NCBI GenBank assembly: GCA_029856145.1
Contig: JAHQWK010000025.1
Location: forward strand, 1-64,000
Source: Promethearchaeia archaeon
GTDB lineage: Archaea > Asgardarchaeota > Lokiarchaeia > Sigyniarchaeales > SOKP01
Direction of reading: 5' to 3'
Length of the DNA stretch: 64,000 nucleotides
This document shows, piece by piece, positions 43,203 to 51,909 of this stretch. Under the pieces are notes generated by a model, which did not search any database, was not told the DNA's origin, and worked only from the letters and a program-made list of their open reading frames with translations. The translations under genes and the position numbers were made by a program. Position 1 is the first letter of the stretch; each line of letters begins with the position of its first letter.

Positions 43203-43634
43203 ATGTTGGATATAGATTATCAAATTTTGAAGATTATTTATAGAACTAATGGTAAAGCAAGGTTAAAACATATTCAAGAAGAGATTAAAGCAACTAAGGG
43301 TATTAAAATTCCATTATCAACGATTAATAGTTGTATTGAGAGACTTGAGAAAAAAGAATTTGTTGAGTGGGTTAGATATTCTCCCCTCAAATTGACAGAA
43401 CAGGGTTCGGATTTAGCAAAAGAATTAATACGCCATGCGCAATTGCTTGAAGTATTACTATATAATGAATTAGAATTAAGCGCTGAGGAAGCTCACGTAG
43501 AAAGTGAAAAATTTAACTTACTATTCTCCTGTAATACTATCAATAAAATTTGTGAAAAATATAAACACCCATCAGAATGCCCATGTGGAGACACAATCTT
43601 AAGCTCTAACAACTGTTATTGTGAAAATGAGTAA
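43203..43634 (+). CDS. DtxR/MntR-type metal-dependent regulator
   Basis: A 143-residue protein. An N-terminal winged helix (ILKIIYRTNGKARLKHIQEE, PLSTINSCIERLEKKEFVEW, then PLKLTEQGSDLAKELIRHAQ) is joined to a short dimerisation domain with ELSAEEAHVESEKFN, where Glu and His residues form the metal site in DtxR/MntR. HPSECPCGDTI is the typical end. There is no SH3-like domain, as in MntR. A Cys-rich tail (CPCG, NNCYCENE) is unusual. It probably represses the ZIP gene through the double operator upstream. Confidence 0.85.
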   Translation: MLDIDYQILKIIYRTNGKARLKHIQEEIKATKGIKIPLSTINSCIERLEKKEFVEWVRYSPLKLTEQGSDLAKELIRHAQLLEVLLYNELELSAEEAHVESEKFNLLFSCNTINKICEKYKHPSECPCGDTILSSNNCYCENE

Positions 43635-43659
43635 AAAAAACCCTAATAGATATTCATTT

Positions 43660-44700
43660 TTATTTGAGATATTTTTCATTGAATATGTTCCGCAATGTTT
43701 CTGATTCTCTTACTAAATCTAAGGCAATTTGAGCATGGTTCTTAGCATACCCACAACCAATTAACATTTTAACATCTTTCCCTATTCCTTCTGCTCCTAA
43801 GGCTGCTTTTGTAAAACTAGTTGCCATAGAAAAGAAATACACGATCCCTTCATTTTTAACTGGAAGTATACTGGACATTTCTGTGCTAGGAATACTCAAA
43901 CAATTTATTGAAATATCCACTTCCTTTCCATCATTCACCATATATACTTTATCTAAAACTTCTACAGGGTTTAATACATTAGTAATAATTATTTCATCAC
44001 AAAATTGAGTACTTTTAAGGAATTTTGCTCGTTTTTCATTTCTTGCTTGTCCGATAACTTTTCCATCCTTTCCAGCCATTTTTTTAGCCATTAATGAACA
44101 CATCAATCCTGATTTTCCTGTAGCCCCTAAAATTAATACACTATTTCCTGGTTTTACTAAATTCTTTACTTGAGCTGGAGCACCTGCTACATCAAGAATG
44201 GCCAATGCCAGAGTGTCCTCCATATCTTCAGGAAGTTTAGCATAAATTCCACTTTCAAAAAGAATTGCTTTTCCCGCAATTTCAACCCTATCAATATCAG
44301 GTTGAATTTTTAGAATTTTATCTATTCTAAGTGGTGTGAGGGAAAGTGAAACAAGTGTTGCGATTTTATCACCAACGGTTAAGTCAATTTTACCTTTTAA
44401 TGCATCACCAATTTCTTCTACATTTCCTATTAGCATTCCACCAGAGCCAGTCACCGGATTTTGCATTTTACCTTTTTCATTAACAATTTGCAGTATTTTT
44501 TCTTTAATTTTTTCAATATCGCCTTTAGCCTCTTCTTTTAGTTGTGTAAAACTGGCTGAATCAATATTTAAATAATCTACATCAATCAAGATTTCATTAT
44601 CATAAAGAGTCATATCGTTTGAAATCTTTATTGCAGGTTGAGGTAAAGCTCCCTTTGGTTCAATAACTCTATGTGTTCCATATCTATTTCCTTTCTTCAT
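43660..44700 (-). CDS. kdd: L-erythro-3,5-diaminohexanoate dehydrogenase
   Basis: Oxidatively deaminates 3,5-diaminohexanoate to 5-amino-3-oxohexanoate with NAD(P). The 346-residue sequence starts GNRYGTHRVIEPKGALPQPA, a known Kdd opening, and has the medium-chain-like dinucleotide motif SVLILGATGKSGLMCSLMAK. MQNPVTGSGGMLIG and the FFSMATSFTKAALGAEGIGK segment also fit. It follows kce by eight bases. It is convergent with the DtxR gene, 25 bases away. Confidence 0.93.
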   Translation of the reverse strand: MKKGNRYGTHRVIEPKGALPQPAIKISNDMTLYDNEILIDVDYLNIDSASFTQLKEEAKGDIEKIKEKILQIVNEKGKMQNPVTGSGGMLIGNVEEIGDALKGKIDLTVGDKIATLVSLSLTPLRIDKILKIQPDIDRVEIAGKAILFESGIYAKLPEDMEDTLALAILDVAGAPAQVKNLVKPGNSVLILGATGKSGLMCSLMAKKMAGKDGKVIGQARNEKRAKFLKSTQFCDEIIITNVLNPVEVLDKVYMVNDGKEVDISINCLSIPSTEMSSILPVKNEGIVYFFSMATSFTKAALGAEGIGKDVKMLIGCGYAKNHAQIALDLVRESETLRNIFNEKYLK

Positions 44701-44708
44701 ATTACATC

Positions 44709-45542
44709 TTATTCATTAATTTTTAGTCCTAGTATATTTCTTGCTTCATGAGGAGAAGCAATTTCTCTTCCTAATTCTTTAGCAATTCTAACTGCTTTTT
44801 CCACTAATTCTCCATTAGATTTTGCTAACACTCCTTTTGATAGATACACGTTATCTTCAAACCCTACTCTCGCATGCCCCCCCATTATAATAGCTAATGT
44901 AACCATTGGAAATTCATACTTTCCAATCGCACCAACACAAAATGTCGAATTTTCAGGAATACTGTTCACTAAAAAATTTAAATCTCTTGTTGAAGCATTT
45001 ATACCACCAATTACTCCTAACATAAAATTAAAGTGCATTGGATCCTTGATATACGCCATATTCCGTAATTTTAAAGCCATATCAACCATTCCCTTATCAA
45101 AACATTCTAACTCATATTTAATTCCACGTTTATTCATTTCCTCAGCAAAATAAATTATTGTATTTTCTGTATTTACAAAAATATCATTACCTCCAAAATT
45201 CATAGTTCCACAATCAAGTGTTGCCATTTCTGGAGGTGGATCTAAATAAATGGGCTGGAGTCTTTCTTCATTAGTCATTCCTACAGCTCCACCAGTTGAA
45301 GGTAATATAATTACATCAGGACATCTTTTTCTAATTTCCCCAATGCAAACTTGAAATCTTTCTTTGTTTTGAGTAGGGGTTCCATCATCTTCTCGGACAT
45401 GTAAATGGATTATGCTAGCTCCCGATTTATAAGCTGATTCTGCTTCTCTTCCTATTTCCTCCACTGTATAAGGAATATTTGGGTTACTTTCTTTTGTAAC
45501 TTCTGCCCCACATATAGCAGCAGTAATAATCAATTTTTCCAT
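44709..45542 (-). CDS. kce: 3-keto-5-aminohexanoate cleavage enzyme
   Basis: BKACE-family zinc enzyme that combines 5-amino-3-oxohexanoate with acetyl-CoA to give acetoacetate and 3-aminobutyryl-CoA. Zn-binding IIHLHVRED is at about 45-53; LPSTGGAVGMTNEERLQP, ATLDCGTMNFG, ELECFDKGM, GGHARVGFEDNVYLSKG and the C-terminal NILGL are family-typical. Starting at ATG 45542 gives 277 residues; a GTG at 45551 would add three. The BKACE family has many substrates, but the neighbours kdd and kamDE fix the assignment. Confidence 0.94.
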   Translation of the reverse strand: MEKLIITAAICGAEVTKESNPNIPYTVEEIGREAESAYKSGASIIHLHVREDDGTPTQNKERFQVCIGEIRKRCPDVIILPSTGGAVGMTNEERLQPIYLDPPPEMATLDCGTMNFGGNDIFVNTENTIIYFAEEMNKRGIKYELECFDKGMVDMALKLRNMAYIKDPMHFNFMLGVIGGINASTRDLNFLVNSIPENSTFCVGAIGKYEFPMVTLAIIMGGHARVGFEDNVYLSKGVLAKSNGELVEKAVRIAKELGREIASPHEARNILGLKINE

Positions 45543-45585
45543 TAATTTCACACAGTATTGTTTATAAAAATAAAACGTGAAAAAA

Positions 45586-46839
45586 TTATAATAACTTCTT
45601 AGCTTTTTTTAAAGCCTCATTTATCATATTTGCTGCAAAATCTAAATCTTCTTCTGAGTGACGATAACAAATATAACCATGATGGTAAGGTTGAAGGAAT
45701 ATTTTTCTTCGAATCAGTTGTCTATAGAATTCGTCTCTAAGTTTCCTATATAGAAAGTCTTTATCCGGAATAAAGGTTATATATGGCATCCAAGGTTCTC
45801 CAGAATAAATACATGGGACACCACTATCTTCAATATACTCTTTAATTCGCTTTGCAAATTGCTTCCCTTTTTGATGTATATTATCTAAAACTTTTTCGCG
45901 TTCTAGTATTTCAATCGTTTTAAGAGATGCGATCTGAGTCAGACTATTAGGGAAAAAGGTTGAACTTAAAAAGACTTTTTCTAATAAAACATCCATAAAT
46001 TCTGCTTTACCAACAAGAGTGCTTATCGGGTATCCATTTCCCATAGCCTTACCAAACGCTGCAAGATCAGGAACAACACCAAACATTTTTTGTGCTCCAC
46101 CCATATCTACTCTAAAACCTGTTCTTATCTCATCATATATTAATAAAGCATTATTATCACTTGCTAATTCACGAAGACCTTCTAGATATCCTGGTTTTGG
46201 CATCTCAACCTCTCGACCGCCAGGAGTATGTATAGGATTTACAATAATAGCAGCAATTTCATCCTTATTTTTTTTAAATAAGATTTCAACTTCTTCTAGA
46301 TTATTAAACTCAAATTCATAAAAATCCTCATATAATTTCTTAGGTATTCCCGCTTCGATTCCATGAACCTCACTGAAGGCGTCATACCAACCATGGTATC
46401 CACAACTAAGAATCTTTATTTTTTTTGTGTATGCTCTAGCAACTCTTATTGCTGCTGTTGTTGCATCCGTTCCCATCTTCATTAATACCATCTTTTCACA
46501 GCAAGGTATCAAATCTCTTATTTTTTTTGCTAGTTTATTTTGAACTTGTTGAGTTAGAGACATACAGAACCCCTTATTACGTATTTGCTCAATAACAGCG
46601 TTATCTATTTCTTCTTCCCTGTGACCAATGATAATTGGGCCGTAAGCGCACAACATATCAATATATTCATTACCATCTACATCAATTACTTTTCCACCTT
46701 TTGCAGATTCAAAGAATATAGGATATTCTCCCTCAACAAAATTATATGGACGTCTTATACCTAAAATTGCTCCTGGAATTACATTCAATGCCTCTTCATA
46801 TAATTTGAACGTATTATTAAGATTTAATTTATCAGACAA
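45586..46839 (-). CDS. kat: Class III aminotransferase, probably 3-aminobutyryl-CoA transaminase (Kat-like)
   Basis: A 417-residue PLP enzyme of the class III / glutamate-semialdehyde-aminomutase branch: GGKVIDVDGNEYIDMLCAYG, KMGTDATTAAIRVARAYT, YHGWYD, LIYDEIRTGFR, and the PLP lysine in AAFGKAMGNGYPIS. It heads the run kat-kce-kdd. In some lysine fermenters (known from Cloacamonas acidaminovorans) an acyl-CoA beta-transaminase of this family replaces the ammonia lyase Kal, turning 3-aminobutyryl-CoA into acetoacetyl-CoA. No Kal gene is seen here, so this role is preferred. Glutamate-1-semialdehyde aminomutase is unlikely without haem genes. Confidence 0.75.
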   Translation of the reverse strand: MSDKLNLNNTFKLYEEALNVIPGAILGIRRPYNFVEGEYPIFFESAKGGKVIDVDGNEYIDMLCAYGPIIIGHREEEIDNAVIEQIRNKGFCMSLTQQVQNKLAKKIRDLIPCCEKMVLMKMGTDATTAAIRVARAYTKKIKILSCGYHGWYDAFSEVHGIEAGIPKKLYEDFYEFEFNNLEEVEILFKKNKDEIAAIIVNPIHTPGGREVEMPKPGYLEGLRELASDNNALLIYDEIRTGFRVDMGGAQKMFGVVPDLAAFGKAMGNGYPISTLVGKAEFMDVLLEKVFLSSTFFPNSLTQIASLKTIEILEREKVLDNIHQKGKQFAKRIKEYIEDSGVPCIYSGEPWMPYITFIPDKDFLYRKLRDEFYRQLIRRKIFLQPYHHGYICYRHSEEDLDFAANMINEALKKAKKLL

Positions 46840-47070
46840 TTTCTCTCTCCATTTTTTCTAATATTATAGCAATTAATTATTAAACATAATTATTGAAGAT
46901 TACTAAACAAAATTTTGTCTTAATTTAATATTCCACAAGATTAAAGTTAGTTTTACTTTTTCTATGAAAACAGATATATTACTCTAATTATAATCCATAA
47001 GAGATTCATTTTTGTTTTAATAATATTTTGGTGTCAATAAGAAAAGTAAATCGTAAAGTGTTGGAAAAAA

Positions 47071-47244
47071 ATGTCAAATAAACTAGTATGTAGTATATGT
47101 GGCTCTGAAAAAGAGGTTCCCGTTTGTTGTGAGAAATCAATGATGGTGAATGATGGATATTTACTTTGCTGCTGTTCAAAAGAATGCGGATACCAACCTA
47201 TTCCTGAATGTTGTGGAAAAAAAATGGAATATATGAAATATTAG
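47071..47244 (+). CDS. Small cysteine-rich (zinc-ribbon-like) protein
   Basis: Fifty-seven residues with eleven cysteines: VCSICG near the start, PVCCEKSM, LCCCSKECG and PECCGKKMEYM at the end. The pattern of C-x2-C plus 'P.CCGK.M' is seen in small metal-binding proteins of archaea and anaerobes. The ATG is preceded by a TTGGAAAAAA tract. It lies alone between the kat gene and a coiled-coil gene. Too short for most gene finders, but the conserved pattern argues that it is real. Function: metal or redox, unknown. Confidence 0.65.
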   Translation: MSNKLVCSICGSEKEVPVCCEKSMMVNDGYLLCCCSKECGYQPIPECCGKKMEYMKY

Positions 47245-47284
47245 ATAAATAATAAAAAAGAAATAAGGATAAAAATAAGTGATT

Positions 47285-48865
47285 CTACCAAACTAAGTTC
47301 GATATAATATCTTTTGCCGTATCAGCTTGTTTCTTACTTAAAATTTTACGAATCCTTAGATCATTAATAGCATCTTCAAGACGTGTATCTAAGTTTTTTG
47401 TTTCCATCAAATTATTTTTATCGGATTGTGTTTCAACTAATTCAATCATTGCATTGTCTTTATTCATTAAATCTCGTAATTTTTGTCTGAATCCCGCTTT
47501 AACTTTCGTTTCTACTTTTTTCCCTTTGTCAATTAATATGGGTAGTACAGGAGCTCTTTCAGTGGTTCTCTTTGTATTAAGATCGGTAAAGAAGAATATA
47601 TATATCGGGATACCTACAATGACATTTTGAGTCTTGATCTCAAGAGTGTAGTTATTAAAGAAGTTTTGAACATCAGTCATCTCTCTATCTTTAATAGATT
47701 CAATATTGTCCAAACTAGATTGTTTTTCTGTTTTTATTTGAGCAATTGTACCTTCAGCAGAAGTTAAATCTTTACTAAGTCCACTATGCTTTGCTTCAAT
47801 TTGTTTTTCAACCTCTGCTTTTTTCCGTTCTAACTCTCTTAACTTCTGTTGTTTTGTTTTTTCGAGATCAGAGATTTCACGTTGAACATTTTTTCTTAGT
47901 TGAGCAATTTCATTATTATATCTACTGATAGAATTTCCTAATTCTCTATATTTTACATTAATATCCTTTAAACCTTCTTCTACTAAGAATAGATCACGGT
48001 TATTAATTGCATTTTTCAAGCCATCAACACTATTTTTAATTGAGCTAAGATTATTATTCAATTCTCCTGTTTTATCATTTATTTTATATTTTCCTAGTTT
48101 TACTAATTCTTCTGGAGATTTTTCAATTTCTCGTTCTTTTTCTGCTTGTATTTCCTTATTTAATATTGCGAGTTGTTTCTCTTCTTCACCTGTATCTACC
48201 TTAGTATCTCTAATTTTGTCTACTTCTTGCCCTCCTTTTTGTATCCATCTCTCACATAATTTTATAATAGCATCTCCAAACGTATCAAGCATTTTAACAT
48301 CTTTCTGTGAAACATATACTGGGATTTCTGTTGCTATTTTTGTCTGATTAACACTTTTAGTAATAGGTCCTCCTTCTAGTATAAAATAAGGAGTAGAATG
48401 AGAACTTAAACCATATTGGTTAAGGAAAAAATTCTGAAAAAAACCTACTTCATTGGTATTAAATAAAGCCTCTTGTATAACAGTGCCCCTTTTAAAGTTT
48501 TTTGAACGTCTTAGATATGTATTATTATAAGTCTGTAATGAATTTAAAAAAGATACAGGATCTGCTCCTTTAATAACATTTTCAGGTCTAGGTGGCATTT
48601 GAGCAAACTCTCCTACACTTAACTTCTCTTGTTTATTTAAGAGATAACTACAGACACAAGCTCTTGTATCACTTAATGGTATTAAACGAACTGGCCAGAA
48701 TGCTGTTGAAATTTTTGATATTTTTCCTAATTTTTTAAGACTTTTACCATATATACTAATACAATCAATTAAACCCATCGCTAATTCATTTAATAGAGCC
48801 GCTTGGCTACGTGCAGGATTCACTTCGCCCATATTAATTAAATAAGGTACTACTTTATCAACCAT
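47285..48865 (-). CDS. Large coiled-coil protein of unknown function
   Basis: A soluble protein of about 526 residues. The N-terminal 190 residues form a globular part (MVDKVVPYLINMGEVNPARS, then STAFWPVRLIPLSDTRACVC and YFILEGGPITKSVNQTKIAT). Long coiled coils follow at about 225-270 and 300-400, and there is a small beta-rich block near 420-450 (NVIVGIPIYIFFFTDLNTKR). The start is ATG 48865, seven bases after AGTGA; a TTG at 48907 would add 14 residues. I do not recognise the family. The design, a globular head with a long coil, could be structural or chromosome- or membrane-associated. Confidence 0.6.
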   Translation of the reverse strand: MVDKVVPYLINMGEVNPARSQAALLNELAMGLIDCISIYGKSLKKLGKISKISTAFWPVRLIPLSDTRACVCSYLLNKQEKLSVGEFAQMPPRPENVIKGADPVSFLNSLQTYNNTYLRRSKNFKRGTVIQEALFNTNEVGFFQNFFLNQYGLSSHSTPYFILEGGPITKSVNQTKIATEIPVYVSQKDVKMLDTFGDAIIKLCERWIQKGGQEVDKIRDTKVDTGEEEKQLAILNKEIQAEKEREIEKSPEELVKLGKYKINDKTGELNNNLSSIKNSVDGLKNAINNRDLFLVEEGLKDINVKYRELGNSISRYNNEIAQLRKNVQREISDLEKTKQQKLRELERKKAEVEKQIEAKHSGLSKDLTSAEGTIAQIKTEKQSSLDNIESIKDREMTDVQNFFNNYTLEIKTQNVIVGIPIYIFFFTDLNTKRTTERAPVLPILIDKGKKVETKVKAGFRQKLRDLMNKDNAMIELVETQSDKNNLMETKNLDTRLEDAINDLRIRKILSKKQADTAKDIISNLVW

Positions 48866-49032
48866 ATTTGATTCACTTGATATTTCTATATTTATTTTTA
48901 ATATCAAGATAATAATTAAAGTTATGCTTTTGAGTTAATTAAATAACATCTCAATTAAAATTTTAAATAATGTAAGAGAAAATTAATATCATGGAATAAA
49001 GATAATTTCTGAAAATCATAAGTGTTGAAATA

Positions 49033-49842
49033 ATGATAGATAAATTTCTGGACGGAAAGGGTGCTCTAATCACAGGAGGAGCTTCTGGTTTTGGTAGAGG
49101 TTTTGCGTTCGCTTATGCACAAAGAGGAGCAGATTTAGTATTAGTAGATATTAATGGAGAATTATTAGAAGAAACTGCTAAAAAAGTCAAGCAAGAAACA
49201 GGTCAAAACGTAATTCCAATTGTATGCGACGTAACAAAATCAGATCATGTTCAAAATATGGCAAAACAAGCTTTCAATGAATTGGATAACATCTATATTT
49301 TAAATAACAATGTAGGTGGAGGATTTGGTTTTTTTGATTTATTAAGAGTTAGAGAAGATATTTTTGACAAAACTATAGCTCTTAATCTAAAGGGACAATG
49401 GTTAATCGCAAAAGAAGTATGTAAAAGAATGAAGAAACAAAAATTTGAACCACTGGCGGGAAAAGTTATTCATACCGCTTCAATAGCAGGTGTTAAAGTA
49501 GATGGAGGAACTCCCGTATATTCTATAAGTAAAGCGGGTATTATTGCAATGATGCAATTGCTTGCTCAAAGCTTAGCTCCAAAAATAACTGTTAATGCTA
49601 TCTCTCCTGGATACCATTTAACAGGAGCATATAAAGACAAATTAGATGTAATGAAAATGACAATGGATGAGGGTCATGTAAAGACTCCCTTAAATAGATA
49701 TGGTACAGTTGAAGATGTTGTCAATGTTTCTGTTTTCTTAGCTTCTCCAGATTCAAATTTCATCACAGGGCATAACTTCATCGTAGATGGAGGAATCGCA
49801 GAAGTTGGTGTTCAAGCATATTATTTTAAATCAGAAATTTAA
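49033..49842 (+). CDS. Short-chain dehydrogenase/reductase (SDR)
   Basis: A classical SDR of 269 residues. The NAD(P) motif is GALITGGASGFGRGFAFAYA, followed by DLVLVDINGE, where the acidic Asp after the second strand suggests NAD. NNNVGGG equals the NNAG motif, and the active site is Ser in HTASIAG and Y-x3-K in YSISKAG. NAISPGYHLTGAY and the end FITGHNFIVDGGI are standard. It begins a three-gene run with a membrane protein and a second SDR. Substrate unknown. Confidence 0.9.
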   Translation: MIDKFLDGKGALITGGASGFGRGFAFAYAQRGADLVLVDINGELLEETAKKVKQETGQNVIPIVCDVTKSDHVQNMAKQAFNELDNIYILNNNVGGGFGFFDLLRVREDIFDKTIALNLKGQWLIAKEVCKRMKKQKFEPLAGKVIHTASIAGVKVDGGTPVYSISKAGIIAMMQLLAQSLAPKITVNAISPGYHLTGAYKDKLDVMKMTMDEGHVKTPLNRYGTVEDVVNVSVFLASPDSNFITGHNFIVDGGIAEVGVQAYYFKSEI

Positions 49843-49865
49843 ATTTTTAAATAGAGGTGAAAAAT

Positions 49866-50276
49866 TTGTTAAATATAATAATAGCAATATTTCAGATAAT
49901 ATGGATATTGCTCTTTGTAGGTTTTTGGGTTGTTTTTTATTTTACAGAGTATAAAAAAGGTAAGATGTCAGAGGTTTTATACAAGCATGAAATTTCCTTC
50001 CCATTTCCAGAGCTAGTATGGATTGTGCCAAATCTTATTGTAGCTGCTATAGGTATACTAATAGAACAAAGTTTTGGGTTTTTTTTTTCTGCTTTAGCAG
50101 GTAGTGGGATGGTCTTCATAGGAATTATAGATATAGCGTTTGATATACAAAATAAGCTATTTAATAGAGAAAAATATGGTTTTGATGCACTTGTGAGTAT
50201 AGGGATCATCGTTCTAACCTTAATATTTGGTCCAATTTTTATTATATATGGAGCATTTGGTCTTGGTATTATCTAA
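49866..50276 (+). CDS. Small integral membrane protein, four helices
   Basis: About 136 residues with hydrophobic helices near 2-25, 48-65, 68-85 and 110-135, and no known domain. Start: TTG 49866, five bases after GAGGTGA; the GTG at 49857 is part of that Shine-Dalgarno. It lies between two SDR genes with short spacers (23 and 20 bases), so it is probably part of the same membrane-lipid or polyol-related operon. Function unknown. Confidence 0.65.
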   Translation: MLNIIIAIFQIIWILLFVGFWVVFYFTEYKKGKMSEVLYKHEISFPFPELVWIVPNLIVAAIGILIEQSFGFFFSALAGSGMVFIGIIDIAFDIQNKLFNREKYGFDALVSIGIIVLTLIFGPIFIIYGAFGLGII

Positions 50277-50296
50277 TTGGAAATAGGGGAAAAATT

Positions 50297-51148
50297 ATGG
50301 CAAAAGAAAAGTTGATAAAAAAACAACCTTTTAAAGGTAAAGTCGCATTTCTTATTGGTGCTTCAACTGGAATGGGAAGAGCTATTGCAAAAGATTTTGT
50401 ACAACTAGGTGGTAGTGTACTAATAATTGCTAGACGTCAGAATGTCTTAGAAGAAACTGCTAAAGAGATCCAGCAAAAAATTTCAGATAAATCTCAATTT
50501 GTAGAATCTATATCGTGCGATGCTACAGACATGGAGAAATTGAAACCATTGCTAGAAGATTTTATTAAAAATCATGGATTACCAGATTATTTATTCAATC
50601 TAGTAGGCCGTGCTATCCCTGGTTATATTGAACAATACACTCTTGAAGATTTTAAAGAAAACATGAATATGAATTATTTTGGTCAATTAATACCTACTCT
50701 TATTCTTCTCCCATATTTTATGAGAGAGAAGAAAGGACATCTAATCTACTTTTCATCTATTTTAGGGTATTTGGGAATGATGGGATTTTGTGCATATGTC
50801 CCTACCAAATTTGCTATTGTAGGATTGGCAGAAGCTCTACGCAATGAATTAAGACCATATAACATTAAATGTTCAATAGTATATCCTCCCGATACAAATA
50901 CACCAGGACTTAAAACAGAAAATGAGGGTAAAACACCAGAATGTGTGATGATGTCGGAAACTGGAGGTCTACTAGAGCCCAAGGAAGTCGCAGAATATGT
51001 TATCGAAAAAACTTTGAAAAATAAATTCCATATTTCTCCGGGTATGGCAAAAACGTTTCGTTACCTTCATAGAATTTTTCCTAAAGTTGTTAGATGGTAT
51101 TTAGATCGAGACTACAAAAAAGCACGAAAAAAGTTGGGTAAAATATAG
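50297..51148 (+). CDS. SDR similar to 3-ketodihydrosphingosine reductase
   Basis: A 283-residue SDR with GKVAFLIGASTGMGRAIAKD, an Arg pair after strand two (IIARRQN) that suggests NADPH, the active site SSILGYLGMMGFCAYVPTKF with Ser, Tyr and Lys, and GLAEALRNELRPYNIKCSIV leading into YPPDTNTPGL. The phrase YPPDT.TPG and the C-terminal basic/hydrophobic extension (FRYLHRIFPKVVRWYLDR) recall eukaryotic 3-ketodihydrosphingosine reductase (Tsc10/KDSR). The bacterial or archaeal version could act on other long-chain ketones. GGGGA precedes the ATG. It follows the membrane protein gene closely. Confidence 0.8.
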   Translation: MAKEKLIKKQPFKGKVAFLIGASTGMGRAIAKDFVQLGGSVLIIARRQNVLEETAKEIQQKISDKSQFVESISCDATDMEKLKPLLEDFIKNHGLPDYLFNLVGRAIPGYIEQYTLEDFKENMNMNYFGQLIPTLILLPYFMREKKGHLIYFSSILGYLGMMGFCAYVPTKFAIVGLAEALRNELRPYNIKCSIVYPPDTNTPGLKTENEGKTPECVMMSETGGLLEPKEVAEYVIEKTLKNKFHISPGMAKTFRYLHRIFPKVVRWYLDRDYKKARKKLGKI

Positions 51149-51166
51149 TTAAATCTAGTTTTTTTA

Positions 51167-51790
51167 TTATTTTTTTGCAAAGATATATCTAAATTTGTGA
51201 GTATGTAGACCAAGATCACCATGATTCTCTTTCTCTTCAATAATATTTGTTTCAATCACAGAAAATGCATTGAAATGTTTCAATATATCTTCTTTTGTAA
51301 AATAATGTGTAGGTCGATATGGCTTACTTTCGAAAGTGTTCTCTTCAATTTTAGTGCCTTTTCCAAAACGTTCTTCTTGTTCAGAAAATACTGAGAAAAA
51401 TATAAAACCATTATCTCTTAGTTGGCTATAACATTTTTCTATAAACAAGGCTCGTTCATTTTTTAGTAATAAGTGTAATAGGTTATAGCAAAATATAGCA
51501 TCATACATTTCATCATTGAAGGGCATATCTAACACAGAACCTAACATTAGTTTAGATTTTGAATCTAATTCTTTGGCTATATTTAAGCCTATTTCAGAAA
51601 TTTCAATACCTGTCACTTCATAATTATTTAATGAAAAGAATTTTGTGTGTCTTCCGTAACCACTCCCGGGAATTAAAATTTTTTTAATATCATAGTTTTT
51701 GAATAATTTAAGGGCATAAATTGCAGTTTTACTAGGTTCAATTCCCCAAATTTTTCCTTTACCTGAGAACCTCTTGTTCCAATATTCCAT
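51167..51790 (-). CDS. SAM-dependent methyltransferase, class I
   Basis: A 207-residue methyltransferase. It starts MEYWNKRFSGKGKIWGIEPS like TehB/thiopurine-type enzymes. SAM motif I is ILIPGSGYGRHTKFFSLNNY (about 38-57), motif II VTGIEISEIGL, and DAIFCYNLLHLL equals motif IV. HYFTKEDILKHFNAF is typical for the C-terminal part. Substrate unknown. It is convergent with the KDSR-like gene. Confidence 0.85.
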   Translation of the reverse strand: MEYWNKRFSGKGKIWGIEPSKTAIYALKLFKNYDIKKILIPGSGYGRHTKFFSLNNYEVTGIEISEIGLNIAKELDSKSKLMLGSVLDMPFNDEMYDAIFCYNLLHLLLKNERALFIEKCYSQLRDNGFIFFSVFSEQEERFGKGTKIEENTFESKPYRPTHYFTKEDILKHFNAFSVIETNIIEEKENHGDLGLHTHKFRYIFAKK

Positions 51791-51909
51791 AGATGCTTAA
51801 AAGTTATTAAATTAGAAGATTTATTTATTCAAAATAAAAATATATTAATAAATATTAAAATTTCTATTTAATTGATTCAATGTTAAAATATAAGGAATGA
51901 AACCAGAAA

